Assembly: GCA_018262735.1 (NCBI GenBank)
Contig: JADFDR010000004.1
Span: 1 to 36,680 of the forward strand
Direction: 5' to 3'
Source: Geobacter sp.
Lineage (GTDB): Bacteria > Myxococcota_A > UBA9160 > JADFDR01
DNA length: 36,680 nt
The notes beneath the pieces are model-generated. The model searched no databases. It was not told where the DNA came from and saw nothing but the letters and a program-made list of their open reading frames with translations. Position 1 is the first letter of the stretch. The number at the start of each line of letters is the position of its first letter. The position numbers and the translations under genes are program-made. Positions 29,184-36,680 of the stretch are shown in pieces.

Positions 29184-30575
29184 TCAAGCCGTCGTCCAAC
29201 CTTCTGTTCTTTCGATCGACTCGGCACATCGAAGATCCCTTCTTCCGAAATCCTCGAGCAAGGAGTCCGCCGCATGCAAACCGGAAAGCAGCGCATCTTC
29301 GAGCATTGGGCCGCAGAGATAATCTCCTGCAAAATACAGGCGGCGACCCGCAGCGCGACGATCGGCGGCAATCCGCTGCCACTGCGCAAGCTCGCGATAA
29401 CGTCCGACCTGAAACTGTGTCGATCCCGTCTGAGAAGGAACCCAAGCACGCGCGTGTGTCATGGAAGGAAGCGCCGGGAAAAACGCACGCAATTGCTGCT
29501 GGATCGTATCGAGGATTTCCTCGCTTCCCTTGCACGCATTGGCTTGCAACCACTCGGAACGCGGGCAAACTGCGACAACGCCGGAGTTCTCCCTCTGCGA
29601 CATCGCATCGGGTTGCAAAAAAATCGTTCCGGGCAATTCGCTGGATTGCTCCGAAACAAAAATGCGTTGCGGGAATTCTGACAAAGGGCGATTCGTTCCA
29701 AAGTAAGCCATCGCGCGCGGCAAAGTTCGCGTGTTCTGCAAATACCGTCGTTCAAAAAATCCAAGTTCTGCTTGCGCAAGACGTAGCGCCTCATCCGCAC
29801 CGGTCGCACAAATCACAGCATCGACCCGCAGCTCTTGCTCTTCCACACCGCAGTGCAATTTAACCCGATATTGACCGTCGGAAGATCGTTCTATTCGACG
29901 CACATCTGTGTTAAGTCGAATCGGAATACGCTTTGTCACTTCGCGCGCAAAGACATCGAGTCCCGAGCGCAACCGTGCGGGGGCGGCCTGCATTCGGGAT
30001 GCAAATTCGCGCAAAAAAAGGACGCGACTCGTCGAAGAAGCGTCGCAGTTCGTGTAACTCATCAGCCACGGCAATGCCCAGCGAACAAAAACATTGGAAC
30101 CAAAATAAGTCGTTACGAAATCTTGCATGCTTCGATCATCGTGCGATGCAGCGCGTTCCGGATGCGCATGCGCGAGATTTTCGCCGTAGCGTCGAAGCAA
30201 CCGTGGCAAGCGCACGGTACGCCACGCCTCGGAATGAGAAACACCCGGAATCCGCGCAATGCCCGTCATCGAATCAAGATCTGCACGAACTACCGCACCG
30301 CGATCGATCATCGATGTCACAAATGAGTGTTGAGGTAGCCACTCACCATACAAACCAAGCGCACCGAGCCATGCCGCAAGCGCATGATCCGTCGCACAAA
30401 GCTCGTAGGGACGGCTGTCGAAAATGAACCCTTCCTCCTCGACGCAAAACGCACTGCCACCACTGCGCGGGCGTTTTTCGACGATCTGCACCGAAACGCC
30501 GTTCTCGGCCAACCGCCAGGCCACTCCCAAACCCGCAAAGCCAGCACCGATCACGAGGACTTGTTTGGATTCCAA
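29184..30575 (-). CDS. FAD-dependent oxidoreductase (amine oxidase / protoporphyrinogen oxidase-like)
   Basis: 463 aa; VLVIGAGFAGLGVAWRLAENGVSVQIVEKRPRSGGSAF; C-terminal LYFAGDYLCGPMLEDALLSGLHAAD. Confidence 0.88.
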   Translation of the reverse strand: MESKQVLVIGAGFAGLGVAWRLAENGVSVQIVEKRPRSGGSAFCVEEEGFIFDSRPYELCATDHALAAWLGALGLYGEWLPQHSFVTSMIDRGAVVRADLDSMTGIARIPGVSHSEAWRTVRLPRLLRRYGENLAHAHPERAASHDDRSMQDFVTTYFGSNVFVRWALPWLMSYTNCDASSTSRVLFLREFASRMQAAPARLRSGLDVFAREVTKRIPIRLNTDVRRIERSSDGQYRVKLHCGVEEQELRVDAVICATGADEALRLAQAELGFFERRYLQNTRTLPRAMAYFGTNRPLSEFPQRIFVSEQSSELPGTIFLQPDAMSQRENSGVVAVCPRSEWLQANACKGSEEILDTIQQQLRAFFPALPSMTHARAWVPSQTGSTQFQVGRYRELAQWQRIAADRRAAGRRLYFAGDYLCGPMLEDALLSGLHAADSLLEDFGRRDLRCAESIERTEGWTTA

Positions 30576-30628
30576 TTCGTTCGCTCCTCAAACGACACAT
30601 CCGACAATCAATCGGAGTGAGTGCCGAT

Positions 30629-31372
30629 CTACAATCCATTGCTTTCGCGAAGCTTGTCTTCCAGGATGCGCACGACATCGTGCAATGTTTCAAATTCATG
30701 AAAAGCGACACCTCGATGTGTCAGCTCATCTGCGAGCGTTCCTTTTGCGAAAGCAAAATTCGCCTCTTCGGCACCGCAGGTATCCGACACACGGCCATTG
30801 CCGATGTGGACGGTGCGCACGCCCGGGTTCCTTTCGACAAAACGACGAATGCGGCCGCGCTTGCAATTTCCAGTGCCACAGTCGCACTCGTGCGGATTGA
30901 GTCCCGTTGGCGCGATCTTCCAAATTCCGTTTTCGTACTCCAAGTGATTGCAGAGATAATCGAATGCAATCTCGTGAATCTCCTGCAAGCGATCCAAATT
31001 GCGATCAAATCCGTCGGAGAGAATCAGAAACGGAATCCCGTGTTTCTCGCACCAACTCACAAGTGCGTGCGCACCCGGATCAAGTTCGACGGTTTGCAAG
31101 AAGGCTTCCAGATCTTGTTCCGACACCGACAAGCCATTCAAAATTTCCATGTTGTATTCCCACGGCGTGAGCTCACCACGCTCGAGCCTCGCCCACTGCG
31201 CGGGGCGACGATCCGCCGCATAGCGACGCGCAAGCGTTGACCCAACGTCTTGCACCGAAAAGGTGCCGTCGAAGTCACAAAACACCGCGAGCGGCGGCGC
31301 ACTGCGAAGAATCTCGCTCGGCGAGCAACTGGATCCGCCACTCGCTGCGCATTTTTCTTTTTCGGATTGCAT
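30629..31372 (-). CDS. HAD-IB family phosphatase, MtnX-like
   Basis: AVFCDFDGTFSVQDVGSTLARRYA, ILSDGFDRNLDR, VHIGNGRVSDTCGA; likely start MQSEKEK at 31372. Confidence 0.82.
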   Translation of the reverse strand: MQSEKEKCAASGGSSCSPSEILRSAPPLAVFCDFDGTFSVQDVGSTLARRYAADRRPAQWARLERGELTPWEYNMEILNGLSVSEQDLEAFLQTVELDPGAHALVSWCEKHGIPFLILSDGFDRNLDRLQEIHEIAFDYLCNHLEYENGIWKIAPTGLNPHECDCGTGNCKRGRIRRFVERNPGVRTVHIGNGRVSDTCGAEEANFAFAKGTLADELTHRGVAFHEFETLHDVVRILEDKLRESNGL

Positions 31373-31632
31373 CCCGACTCCGTTTTTATTTCTGTTCGAA
31401 TGTTTTGAAAAGCCGAGTGCCCGTTCAGCGCCCGACACTTCGCGTTCGCAAGGTCCACAGACAAAGTTGTTCGAATACTTTGTTGCGCAACACGCTGAAA
31501 AAAGAAGTGCAGGGGTTTCGGTTCGGCGTTTTGTATCTTAGCGCCCGATTTCGATTTGTTATGCGCTCCCCCCGGAACTGCAAAAACCAAAACCCCATCG
31601 CAAACCTTCGTAAAGCACGAGTCCTAGCCAAA

Positions 31633-32625
31633 ATGCCAAGTTCACTTTTCACTTCACAAAAGACACCGTCCCAACAAGCGCCGCTTTCGGCAAAAGCGAT
31701 GTTTTGCGAAGAACTACGCAACGCAAAAGCGCGTCCGTTTCTTCTCGACGGAGCACTCGGCACCGAACTCGAACGGCGCGGAGTACGCAGCGAACTGCCG
31801 CTTTGGTCGGCGCATGCGCTTTGGGAAGCGCCCGACGTCGTGCGCAAAATCCACCGCGAATATCTCGCTGCCGGCGCGGAAATTCTCACCACCAACACAT
31901 TCCGTACACAGCGACGCACACTCGCGCGCGGCAAACTCGAAACTCACGCGCGCGAGCTCAGCACACTTGCTGTCTCTCTTGCACGCGATGCGATCCGCGA
32001 ACACCTCGCCGCGCTTCAGGTCGGCACGAAAGCGAATGATCCTCTCCCTCGGAACAGAACTTGCCTTGTGCTCGGCTCAAATCCACCGCTCGAAGACTGC
32101 TTTCGCCCAGAGCTCGTTCCCGACGAAGAAACACTCGATCGGGAGCACCGCGAAAACATCGAAACCCTGCTTGCGGGAGGCGCCGACGGCATCCTCATCG
32201 AGACCATGAATTCGATCCGCGAAGCGGTCGCTGCGACGCGCGCCGCCCAAAGCTTTGGTGCCATTGCCCTGGTGAGCTTTTGCGCAACAGAAAATGGAAC
32301 GCTGCTTTCCGGCGAGAATCTCACCGACGCCATCGACGCGATCGCTCCGTACGAGCCACACGCCGTTCTCGTCAATTGCCTTATGCCCAAGGCAGTGCGC
32401 GTCTGCTTGCCTGCGCTGCAAAGTGCAAAAATTCCGTTCGGCGTTTATGCGAACAACCTCGCCATTGCAAAGACGTCCACAACCACCGAAGCGCTTTCGC
32501 CCAGTGCATACGCCAACGAAGCGAAAGATTGGATTGAAGCGGGCGCCAGAATGGTTGGTGGATGCTGCGGCACAACTCCCGCCCATATCGAGAAACTCGC
32601 TTCACTTCTTTCCGGAGCTAGCTAA
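31633..32625 (+). CDS. Homocysteine S-methyltransferase family protein
   Basis: LLDGALGTELERRG, ILTTNTFRTQ, VNCLMP, GGCCGTTPAHI (Zn-binding Cys pair); start MPSSLFTSQK at 31633 or a nearby downstream Met. Confidence 0.88.
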   Translation: MPSSLFTSQKTPSQQAPLSAKAMFCEELRNAKARPFLLDGALGTELERRGVRSELPLWSAHALWEAPDVVRKIHREYLAAGAEILTTNTFRTQRRTLARGKLETHARELSTLAVSLARDAIREHLAALQVGTKANDPLPRNRTCLVLGSNPPLEDCFRPELVPDEETLDREHRENIETLLAGGADGILIETMNSIREAVAATRAAQSFGAIALVSFCATENGTLLSGENLTDAIDAIAPYEPHAVLVNCLMPKAVRVCLPALQSAKIPFGVYANNLAIAKTSTTTEALSPSAYANEAKDWIEAGARMVGGCCGTTPAHIEKLASLLSGAS

Positions 32626-32700
32626 TGCGCGGATCGAATGGGGGAAAAGTCGCCAGCCCATGCCCATCGGGGAAACTCGCTTCACTTCTTTCCGGAGCTA
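32592..32700 (+). repeat. Partial tandem duplication of the methyltransferase gene 3' end, 80 bp offset
   Basis: Exact 29-bp repeat GAAACTCGCTTCACTTCTTTCCGGAGCTA at 32592-32620 and 32672-32700, with imperfect similarity upstream (gcccatatcgag / gcccatcgggg). Confidence 0.9.
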
Positions 32701-32736
32701 ACCAAGGCTGCCTGCGAGCGTGGATCACGGAATAAA

Positions 32737-32753
32737 TGCGCAAAGAATGCGCA
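32737..32753. promoter_or_regulatory. Putative enhancer-binding-protein site, NtrC-like dyad
   Basis: TGCGCAAAGAATGCGCA: 17-bp dyad with TGC-N11-GCA ends as in NtrC sites; centred about -201 from the predicted sigma54 start. Confidence 0.4.
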
Positions 32754-32881
32754 ATAAAGAAGCAAGATTGCCAATCCTTTGCGAGGCATGGACACAATTT
32801 GCGTCACCCAATGCTTCGTGCCTTGAGAGTATTTGCTAGCGAGTTGCCTCTTCCTGAAGATCGCTAAAAAAATGCCAACAG

Positions 32882-32894
32882 AATCAAATGGTTA
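32882..32894 (+). promoter_or_regulatory. Putative IHF site
   Basis: AATCAAATGGTTA exactly matches WATCAANNNNTTR; lies between the candidate UAS and the -24/-12 promoter. Confidence 0.5.
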
Positions 32895-32919
32895 ATAACG
32901 GCCATGTGCCGCGAACTTC

Positions 32920-32935
32920 TGGCACGCAGATTGCT
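32920..32935 (+). promoter_or_regulatory. Sigma54 (RpoN) -24/-12 promoter
   Basis: C-TGGCACG-caga-TTGCT matches the consensus YTGGCACG-N4-TTGCW; GG and GC spaced correctly; predicted +1 near 32946. Confidence 0.75.
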
Positions 32936-32945
32936 CTAGCGTAAG

Positions 32946-33036
32946 AGTGCAAGAACAGGTAAGGCCATCGCGCCCGAGGCAGATACCCCTCCCCTCACGA
33001 TGTCGTGAGGAATCTGACTCGGGCGCGTCTCTTTTG
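32946..33036 (+). ncRNA. Candidate sigma54-dependent small RNA (~90 nt)
   Basis: No convincing ORF; starts ~12 nt after the -12 element; contains the 59-nt hairpin CGCGCCCGAG...CTCGGGCGCG and ends in TCTCTTTT. Confidence 0.6.
32969..33035 (+). terminator. Intrinsic terminator-like hairpin of the candidate sRNA
   Basis: 10-bp CGCGCCCGAG/CTCGGGCGCG, 5-bp CAGAT/ATCTG, apical CCTCACG-atgt-CGTGAGG, then TCTCTTTT. No U-tract on the minus strand, so it is directional (+). Confidence 0.7.
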
Positions 33037-33109
33037 AAAGTTCCGGCAATTTTCCGCAGGCCCGCGATCTCTCCGTTGCCTCCGGCACTGCGCTTCGAAT
33101 CGAAATAAC

Positions 33110-34141
33110 TCAAATTTGTGTTGAAGATGACGCGCATGCGTTTTGTGCGAGTTTGGCGCGGCGTGCCGCGACGAGCTGCGCAAAATCGCGATCGGCATGA
33201 TACGACGAGCGCGTCAGCGGCGAAGCCGACACCATGAGAAAACCCTTCTCGCGCGCAGCCTGCGCCAGCGCCTCAAATTCCTCGGGCGGAGCGTAACGTG
33301 TCATCGGTAAATGCTTTTGCGTCGGACGCAGATACTGACCGATCGTGATGAAGTCGATGTCGGCGGCGCGCATTTCCTCCATCACCGCGAGCACTTCGTC
33401 GTACGTCTCGCCAAGCCCAAGCATGATGCCCGACTTCGTAAAACTTTGCGGATCGAGTTGCTTCACTTGTGCAAGCAAATGCAACGAATGCGTATAGCTC
33501 GCAGCGCGGCGCGCCATGCGATACAAGCGCGGCACCGTTTCGAGATTGTGATTGAAGACATCGGGACGCGCGGCAACCACACGCTCGAGCGCGCCCACTT
33601 TGCGCTGAAAATCCGGCGTGAGCACTTCAATCGTCGTATGCGGTGCAAGCGCGCGCACGGCTTCGATGCAACGCACGAATTGCCCTGCTCCTCCGTCGGA
33701 AAGATCATCGCGATCGACGGAAGTAATCACCAAATGACGCAAGCCAAGCTCGACTGCGACTTGCGCCACGCGCGCAGGCTCGGCGAAATCCACAGGATCG
33801 GGCCGCCCCGTCTTCACATTGCAAAAGCCGCATTTGCGCGTGCATACACTTCCGAGGATCATCACCGTCGCATGTTTTTGCGACCAGCACTCGCCAAGAT
33901 TGGGACACGCTGCTTCCTCGCAAACCGTGTGCAGATCGAGATCTCGTAGCACCTTGCGTGTTTCCAAGGCCGCCGGAGAACTCCCGATCGGACGCATGCG
34001 CAGCCATGCAGGGCGTCGCTGCGACGGGCGATCCGGACCCAACTGCGAGTTGGCGGAAGGAGCAGCAGTGGCGACTTCGCGCGCGGGAGGCATGAGCTTC
34101 GATTCGTCGGACATGGCGGCATGATGTGTAAAAAAAACCAA
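33110..34141 (-). CDS. lipA: Lipoyl synthase
   Basis: 343 aa; [71 protein letters not shown]. Confidence 0.98.
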   Translation of the reverse strand: MVFFTHHAAMSDESKLMPPAREVATAAPSANSQLGPDRPSQRRPAWLRMRPIGSSPAALETRKVLRDLDLHTVCEEAACPNLGECWSQKHATVMILGSVCTRKCGFCNVKTGRPDPVDFAEPARVAQVAVELGLRHLVITSVDRDDLSDGGAGQFVRCIEAVRALAPHTTIEVLTPDFQRKVGALERVVAARPDVFNHNLETVPRLYRMARRAASYTHSLHLLAQVKQLDPQSFTKSGIMLGLGETYDEVLAVMEEMRAADIDFITIGQYLRPTQKHLPMTRYAPPEEFEALAQAAREKGFLMVSASPLTRSSYHADRDFAQLVAARRAKLAQNACASSSTQI

Positions 34142-34365
34142 AACTTCAAACTACGAAGCCAAACCTGAGCGATTTCGCACGCACACGAAAGACATGCCGC
34201 AAATGCCGAGAAACGTCTGCAAGAAATGCCGCCCACGACGCTGCGATCTTCGCGCGGCTCAATGAGCCTTTTCTCGCTTTGCATCGCGTCATGCACCGGG
34301 TTTTTCCGCCGTCGCGCGACAAGGCGTCCTAGTAACGCGCAAAAGCGGTACATCCGTTCTGTGCA

Positions 34366-34494
34366 ATGGCAGCGCAAGAAGCGCCAGCACCGCAGCGTTT
34401 TCCGGCTCGCGACTTGCCAGCTGTCGAGTTGCATGCCATGGATAGAGATCTCTTGCGCATCCCGATGCGCCCGGAAATTCAAACGAAGAAGTGA
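34366..34494 (+). CDS. Possible small ORF (42 aa) upstream of the thiamine-binding protein
   Basis: MAAQEAPAPQRFPARDLPAVELHAMDRDLLRIPMRPEIQTKK; its TGA overlaps the next in-frame GTG (GTGA). Not in the supplied ORF track. Confidence 0.35.
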   Translation: MAAQEAPAPQRFPARDLPAVELHAMDRDLLRIPMRPEIQTKK

Positions 34495-34502
34495 GGTTTG
34501 GC

Positions 34503-34814
34503 ATGAAGGTCATTGCCGATTTCTGCATCGTGCCGCTTGGCGTCGGCACTTCCTTATCCCCCTACATTGCGGCGGCCGTCGACGAGCTCGAGGCCGCAGG
34601 ACTTGAGTGCACAACACATGCGTATGGCACAAATGTGTCGGGCGAATACGACACCGTATTTCAAGCCTTGAAAAAGGCGCTGCTCAAAGTGCATGAGCTG
34701 GGCGCGCCACGCATCACTTGCACGATCAAGCTCGGCACACGCACCGATCGCGAACAATCCATGCAAGACAAAATTGAAAGTGTCACAAAAAAGCGTCGGA
34801 ATGCGACACGCTAA
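34503..34814 (+). CDS. MTH1187/YqgV family thiamine-binding protein
   Basis: MKVIADFCIVPLGVGTSLSPYIAAAVDELEAAGLECTTHAYGTNVSGEYDTVFQALKKA; a GTG at 34491 is an alternative start. Confidence 0.88.
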   Translation: MKVIADFCIVPLGVGTSLSPYIAAAVDELEAAGLECTTHAYGTNVSGEYDTVFQALKKALLKVHELGAPRITCTIKLGTRTDREQSMQDKIESVTKKRRNATR

Positions 34815-36664
34815 CCGATCGCGCCCATCCAAAGCAAAACACCGGAAATCGTCACGACCAGAGCAACAATACGCAATGCAAAGCGCATCCAGCAGTGTCG
34901 CGTAACGCCGTTGACTTCGTAGCGTGAAATTTCGACATAAGGCATGGGTGCACGGCGATACCAACCTTCAACGACAACGCGCTCACCGATCAAATCCTTG
35001 GCGCGAAGCCATCCAAAGAGAACTTCCCAAAGCGCAAGCGGTTGACGATGATCGAGAAAGAGAATCCCTGTGTCATCCTGCAAGGTAAAGTCATCGGAAT
35101 AAATCAAACCCGGCACGCCGCGCCCGCGAATCACGCCTTCGAGTCGACATGGCACCGAACGCACACTCGAAACCTTCACCTCTTGCAAAAGAATACGCAC
35201 GTTTGTGTCAGCGAAGCAATCCGAAGGGTAGCGGAATCGCAACTTGAGCAGCATGGCAAGTCCCGTCACGCACAGCACCAAGCCAAATTGCGACGGAGCG
35301 AAAAGCGCAGCACGCGAATCGAGAAACATCCCCGCCAGAATCGAAAGAGATCCAATGACAAAAACAAGTGTCGGAAGAAAGTACACGCACACATCGATCC
35401 AGAATTCATCCCAATACGATTCGGGTTTTCGTAACGAGAACTCGACCAACGGTTCTTCCTGCACGGCAATCGAAAGCAAGGAAAGATGTTGCAACCGCTT
35501 TGCGGTGAGTGGATGCGTGGAATGAAGTTCGTACCAAAGCGCCCACGGATTCCAGAGATCCCACTTCATGGCGCCCAAGATCGATTCGGAGTCGATGCGA
35601 TATTTTTCACTTCCTCCGTCGGAAGATGTGGCATGACTCGCGCCGTACGAAGCGAGTGCGAACGATTGCGCCGAAGCTGCATCAAAAATTCCGAGCGCAC
35701 CGAGCGTCGCAGCACGACGTCCTCCAGCGCCGCCTTCTTCCACTTCGGCACCCGCTCCGGCTAAGCCATACGCAATTTTGACGAGTGCGCTCGACATCGC
35801 TCGCGGGCTTCCTGCGGCCTCCGCACCGAAACGGTCCGCGTAGTATTCGCGCGTGCGTGAAAACCAAAGCACGATGTATTCCGAAACGATGTAGAGAAGA
35901 TACGCACCGACGGCAACCGCGGTGCTCGCTGCCTTGGCGCGCTTGTCCTTGGGATCCAGACGAATCGCCCAGCGATAGAGGTAATAAAGAATCATCGGCA
36001 CCAACTGCGCGAGCGTCATCAGCGCCATGTCCCAGTTTCGCGCATGACCAAGCTCATGCCCCACCACCGCTTCCAGCTCTTTGGGTTCGAGAAGCTCGAG
36101 CGTTCCTTGCGTAAGCACCAAGCGAGCATCGTTCGGTGTATGTCCATAAGTAAACGCATTGGGGGAAAGATCGAAAATCAAACCCAGACGCGGCGTTTTC
36201 ATTCTGTGCTTTGTACATGTCGCGCGTAGAAAAACGGCGAGATGTTCCGGAAGTTGCGAGAGGTCGATCCATTGCACTTGATACAGCCAGCGCAGCATGA
36301 GATCCATCAAAAACGGACTCAGCAAAAATTGAATCGACGCAAAGAGCACCGCCGCAAGCAACGCAAACGCGGGCGGAAGCCCTGCGAAAAGCGAAGCTGT
36401 GATTAACACAAAAGAGAGTACGGCATACAAACCAACGATGGTCACCGTAGAACGCAGCCAAAGTCTTGGGAGTACGATGGGCTTTGGCGGAGGGCGACGT
36501 AGCGGTTGACTTGGCTCGGTGGTCTTGGCGGCGTACAGCTTTACAACTTGCTTGGCGATCAAGCTGCGCACCAACGTACCGCGCAACCAAACGCCTCCAC
36601 TCGCCCGATCCAAACATCCCGGACCCGTTTCAAATTGGATCGCCACCATTTTTTCGCCGCTCAC
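34811..36664 (-). CDS. M48 family metalloprotease, multi-pass membrane, with C-terminal OB/GIDE-like domain
   Basis: 617 aa; VVGHELGHARNWDMALMTL (HExxH), REYYADRFGAEAAGSPRAMSSALVKIA; C-terminal CRLEGVIRGRGVPGLIYSDDFTLQDDTGILFLDHRQPL. Start is close to the window edge. Confidence 0.88.
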   Translation of the reverse strand: MSGEKMVAIQFETGPGCLDRASGGVWLRGTLVRSLIAKQVVKLYAAKTTEPSQPLRRPPPKPIVLPRLWLRSTVTIVGLYAVLSFVLITASLFAGLPPAFALLAAVLFASIQFLLSPFLMDLMLRWLYQVQWIDLSQLPEHLAVFLRATCTKHRMKTPRLGLIFDLSPNAFTYGHTPNDARLVLTQGTLELLEPKELEAVVGHELGHARNWDMALMTLAQLVPMILYYLYRWAIRLDPKDKRAKAASTAVAVGAYLLYIVSEYIVLWFSRTREYYADRFGAEAAGSPRAMSSALVKIAYGLAGAGAEVEEGGAGGRRAATLGALGIFDAASAQSFALASYGASHATSSDGGSEKYRIDSESILGAMKWDLWNPWALWYELHSTHPLTAKRLQHLSLLSIAVQEEPLVEFSLRKPESYWDEFWIDVCVYFLPTLVFVIGSLSILAGMFLDSRAALFAPSQFGLVLCVTGLAMLLKLRFRYPSDCFADTNVRILLQEVKVSSVRSVPCRLEGVIRGRGVPGLIYSDDFTLQDDTGILFLDHRQPLALWEVLFGWLRAKDLIGERVVVEGWYRRAPMPYVEISRYEVNGVTRHCWMRFALRIVALVVTISGVLLWMGAIG

Positions 36665-36680
36665 CGGCGAAACATATTTC

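Noticed and set aside
31540-31632. Possible SAM/SAH riboswitch upstream of the homocysteine methyltransferase
   Set aside because: No SAM or SAH riboswitch consensus or convincing multi-stem structure could be identified by eye.
32892-33137. 81-aa minus-strand ORF ([12 protein letters not shown]...) over the sRNA region
   Set aside because: No RBS or domain, overlaps the lipA 3' end, and is better explained as a non-coding hairpin region.
34811-34814. Overlapping convergent stop codons (thiamine-binding protein / M48), like the 13-bp ddl/sulfatase overlap at 12587-12599
   Set aside because: Short convergent overlaps are common in compact genomes and not notable alone.
1-36680. CRISPR arrays, tRNA/rRNA genes, transposases, phage or defence genes
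   Set aside because: None seen on reading both strands; the gene content is core metabolism and envelope functions.

Overview
This 36.7 kb window looks like a chromosomal segment from a GC-moderate Gram-negative bacterium, possibly deltaproteobacterial or myxobacterial-like. It is densely packed, mostly with housekeeping genes. I assign 23 CDSs: a REC-DUF4388-DnaJ-TPR fusion, an AsmA-like protein, gatB/gatA/gatC, a DEAD-box RNA helicase, a C45-type peptidase/acyltransferase coupled to a larE-like gene, ddl, a membrane sulfatase, two tandem large TPR lipoproteins, a zinc-ribbon protein, a UvrD/PcrA helicase, glmS, glmU, hflX, a phasin-like protein, murQ, an FAD oxidoreductase, an MtnX-like HAD phosphatase, a homocysteine S-methyltransferase, lipA, an MTH1187/YqgV-family thiamine-binding protein and an M48 protease. 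I also list one tentative small ORF. I saw no tRNA, rRNA, CRISPR or transposase. The two strongest non-coding signals are not explained by the genes. (1) The gap between the homocysteine methyltransferase and lipA (about 32.63-33.11 kb) has a textbook-quality sigma54 -24/-12 promoter (CTGGCACGcagaTTGCT). An exact IHF consensus match and NtrC-like dyads lie upstream. Downstream is a ~90-nt transcript candidate with no ORF, ending in a long hairpin plus U-tract and exposing an anti-Shine-Dalgarno-like bulge (ACCCCTCC). This is a candidate enhancer-controlled small RNA. (2) A ~90-110 bp intergenic repeat occurs three times (9403-9511 minus; 28038-28134 plus; 29086-29178 plus). It has a conserved core (TTgATTTTTCACCGACGGAAA) and terminal arms that differ between copies yet stay complementary within each copy. 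Two direct copies flank murQ. All calls come from reading the sequence; no database search was run.
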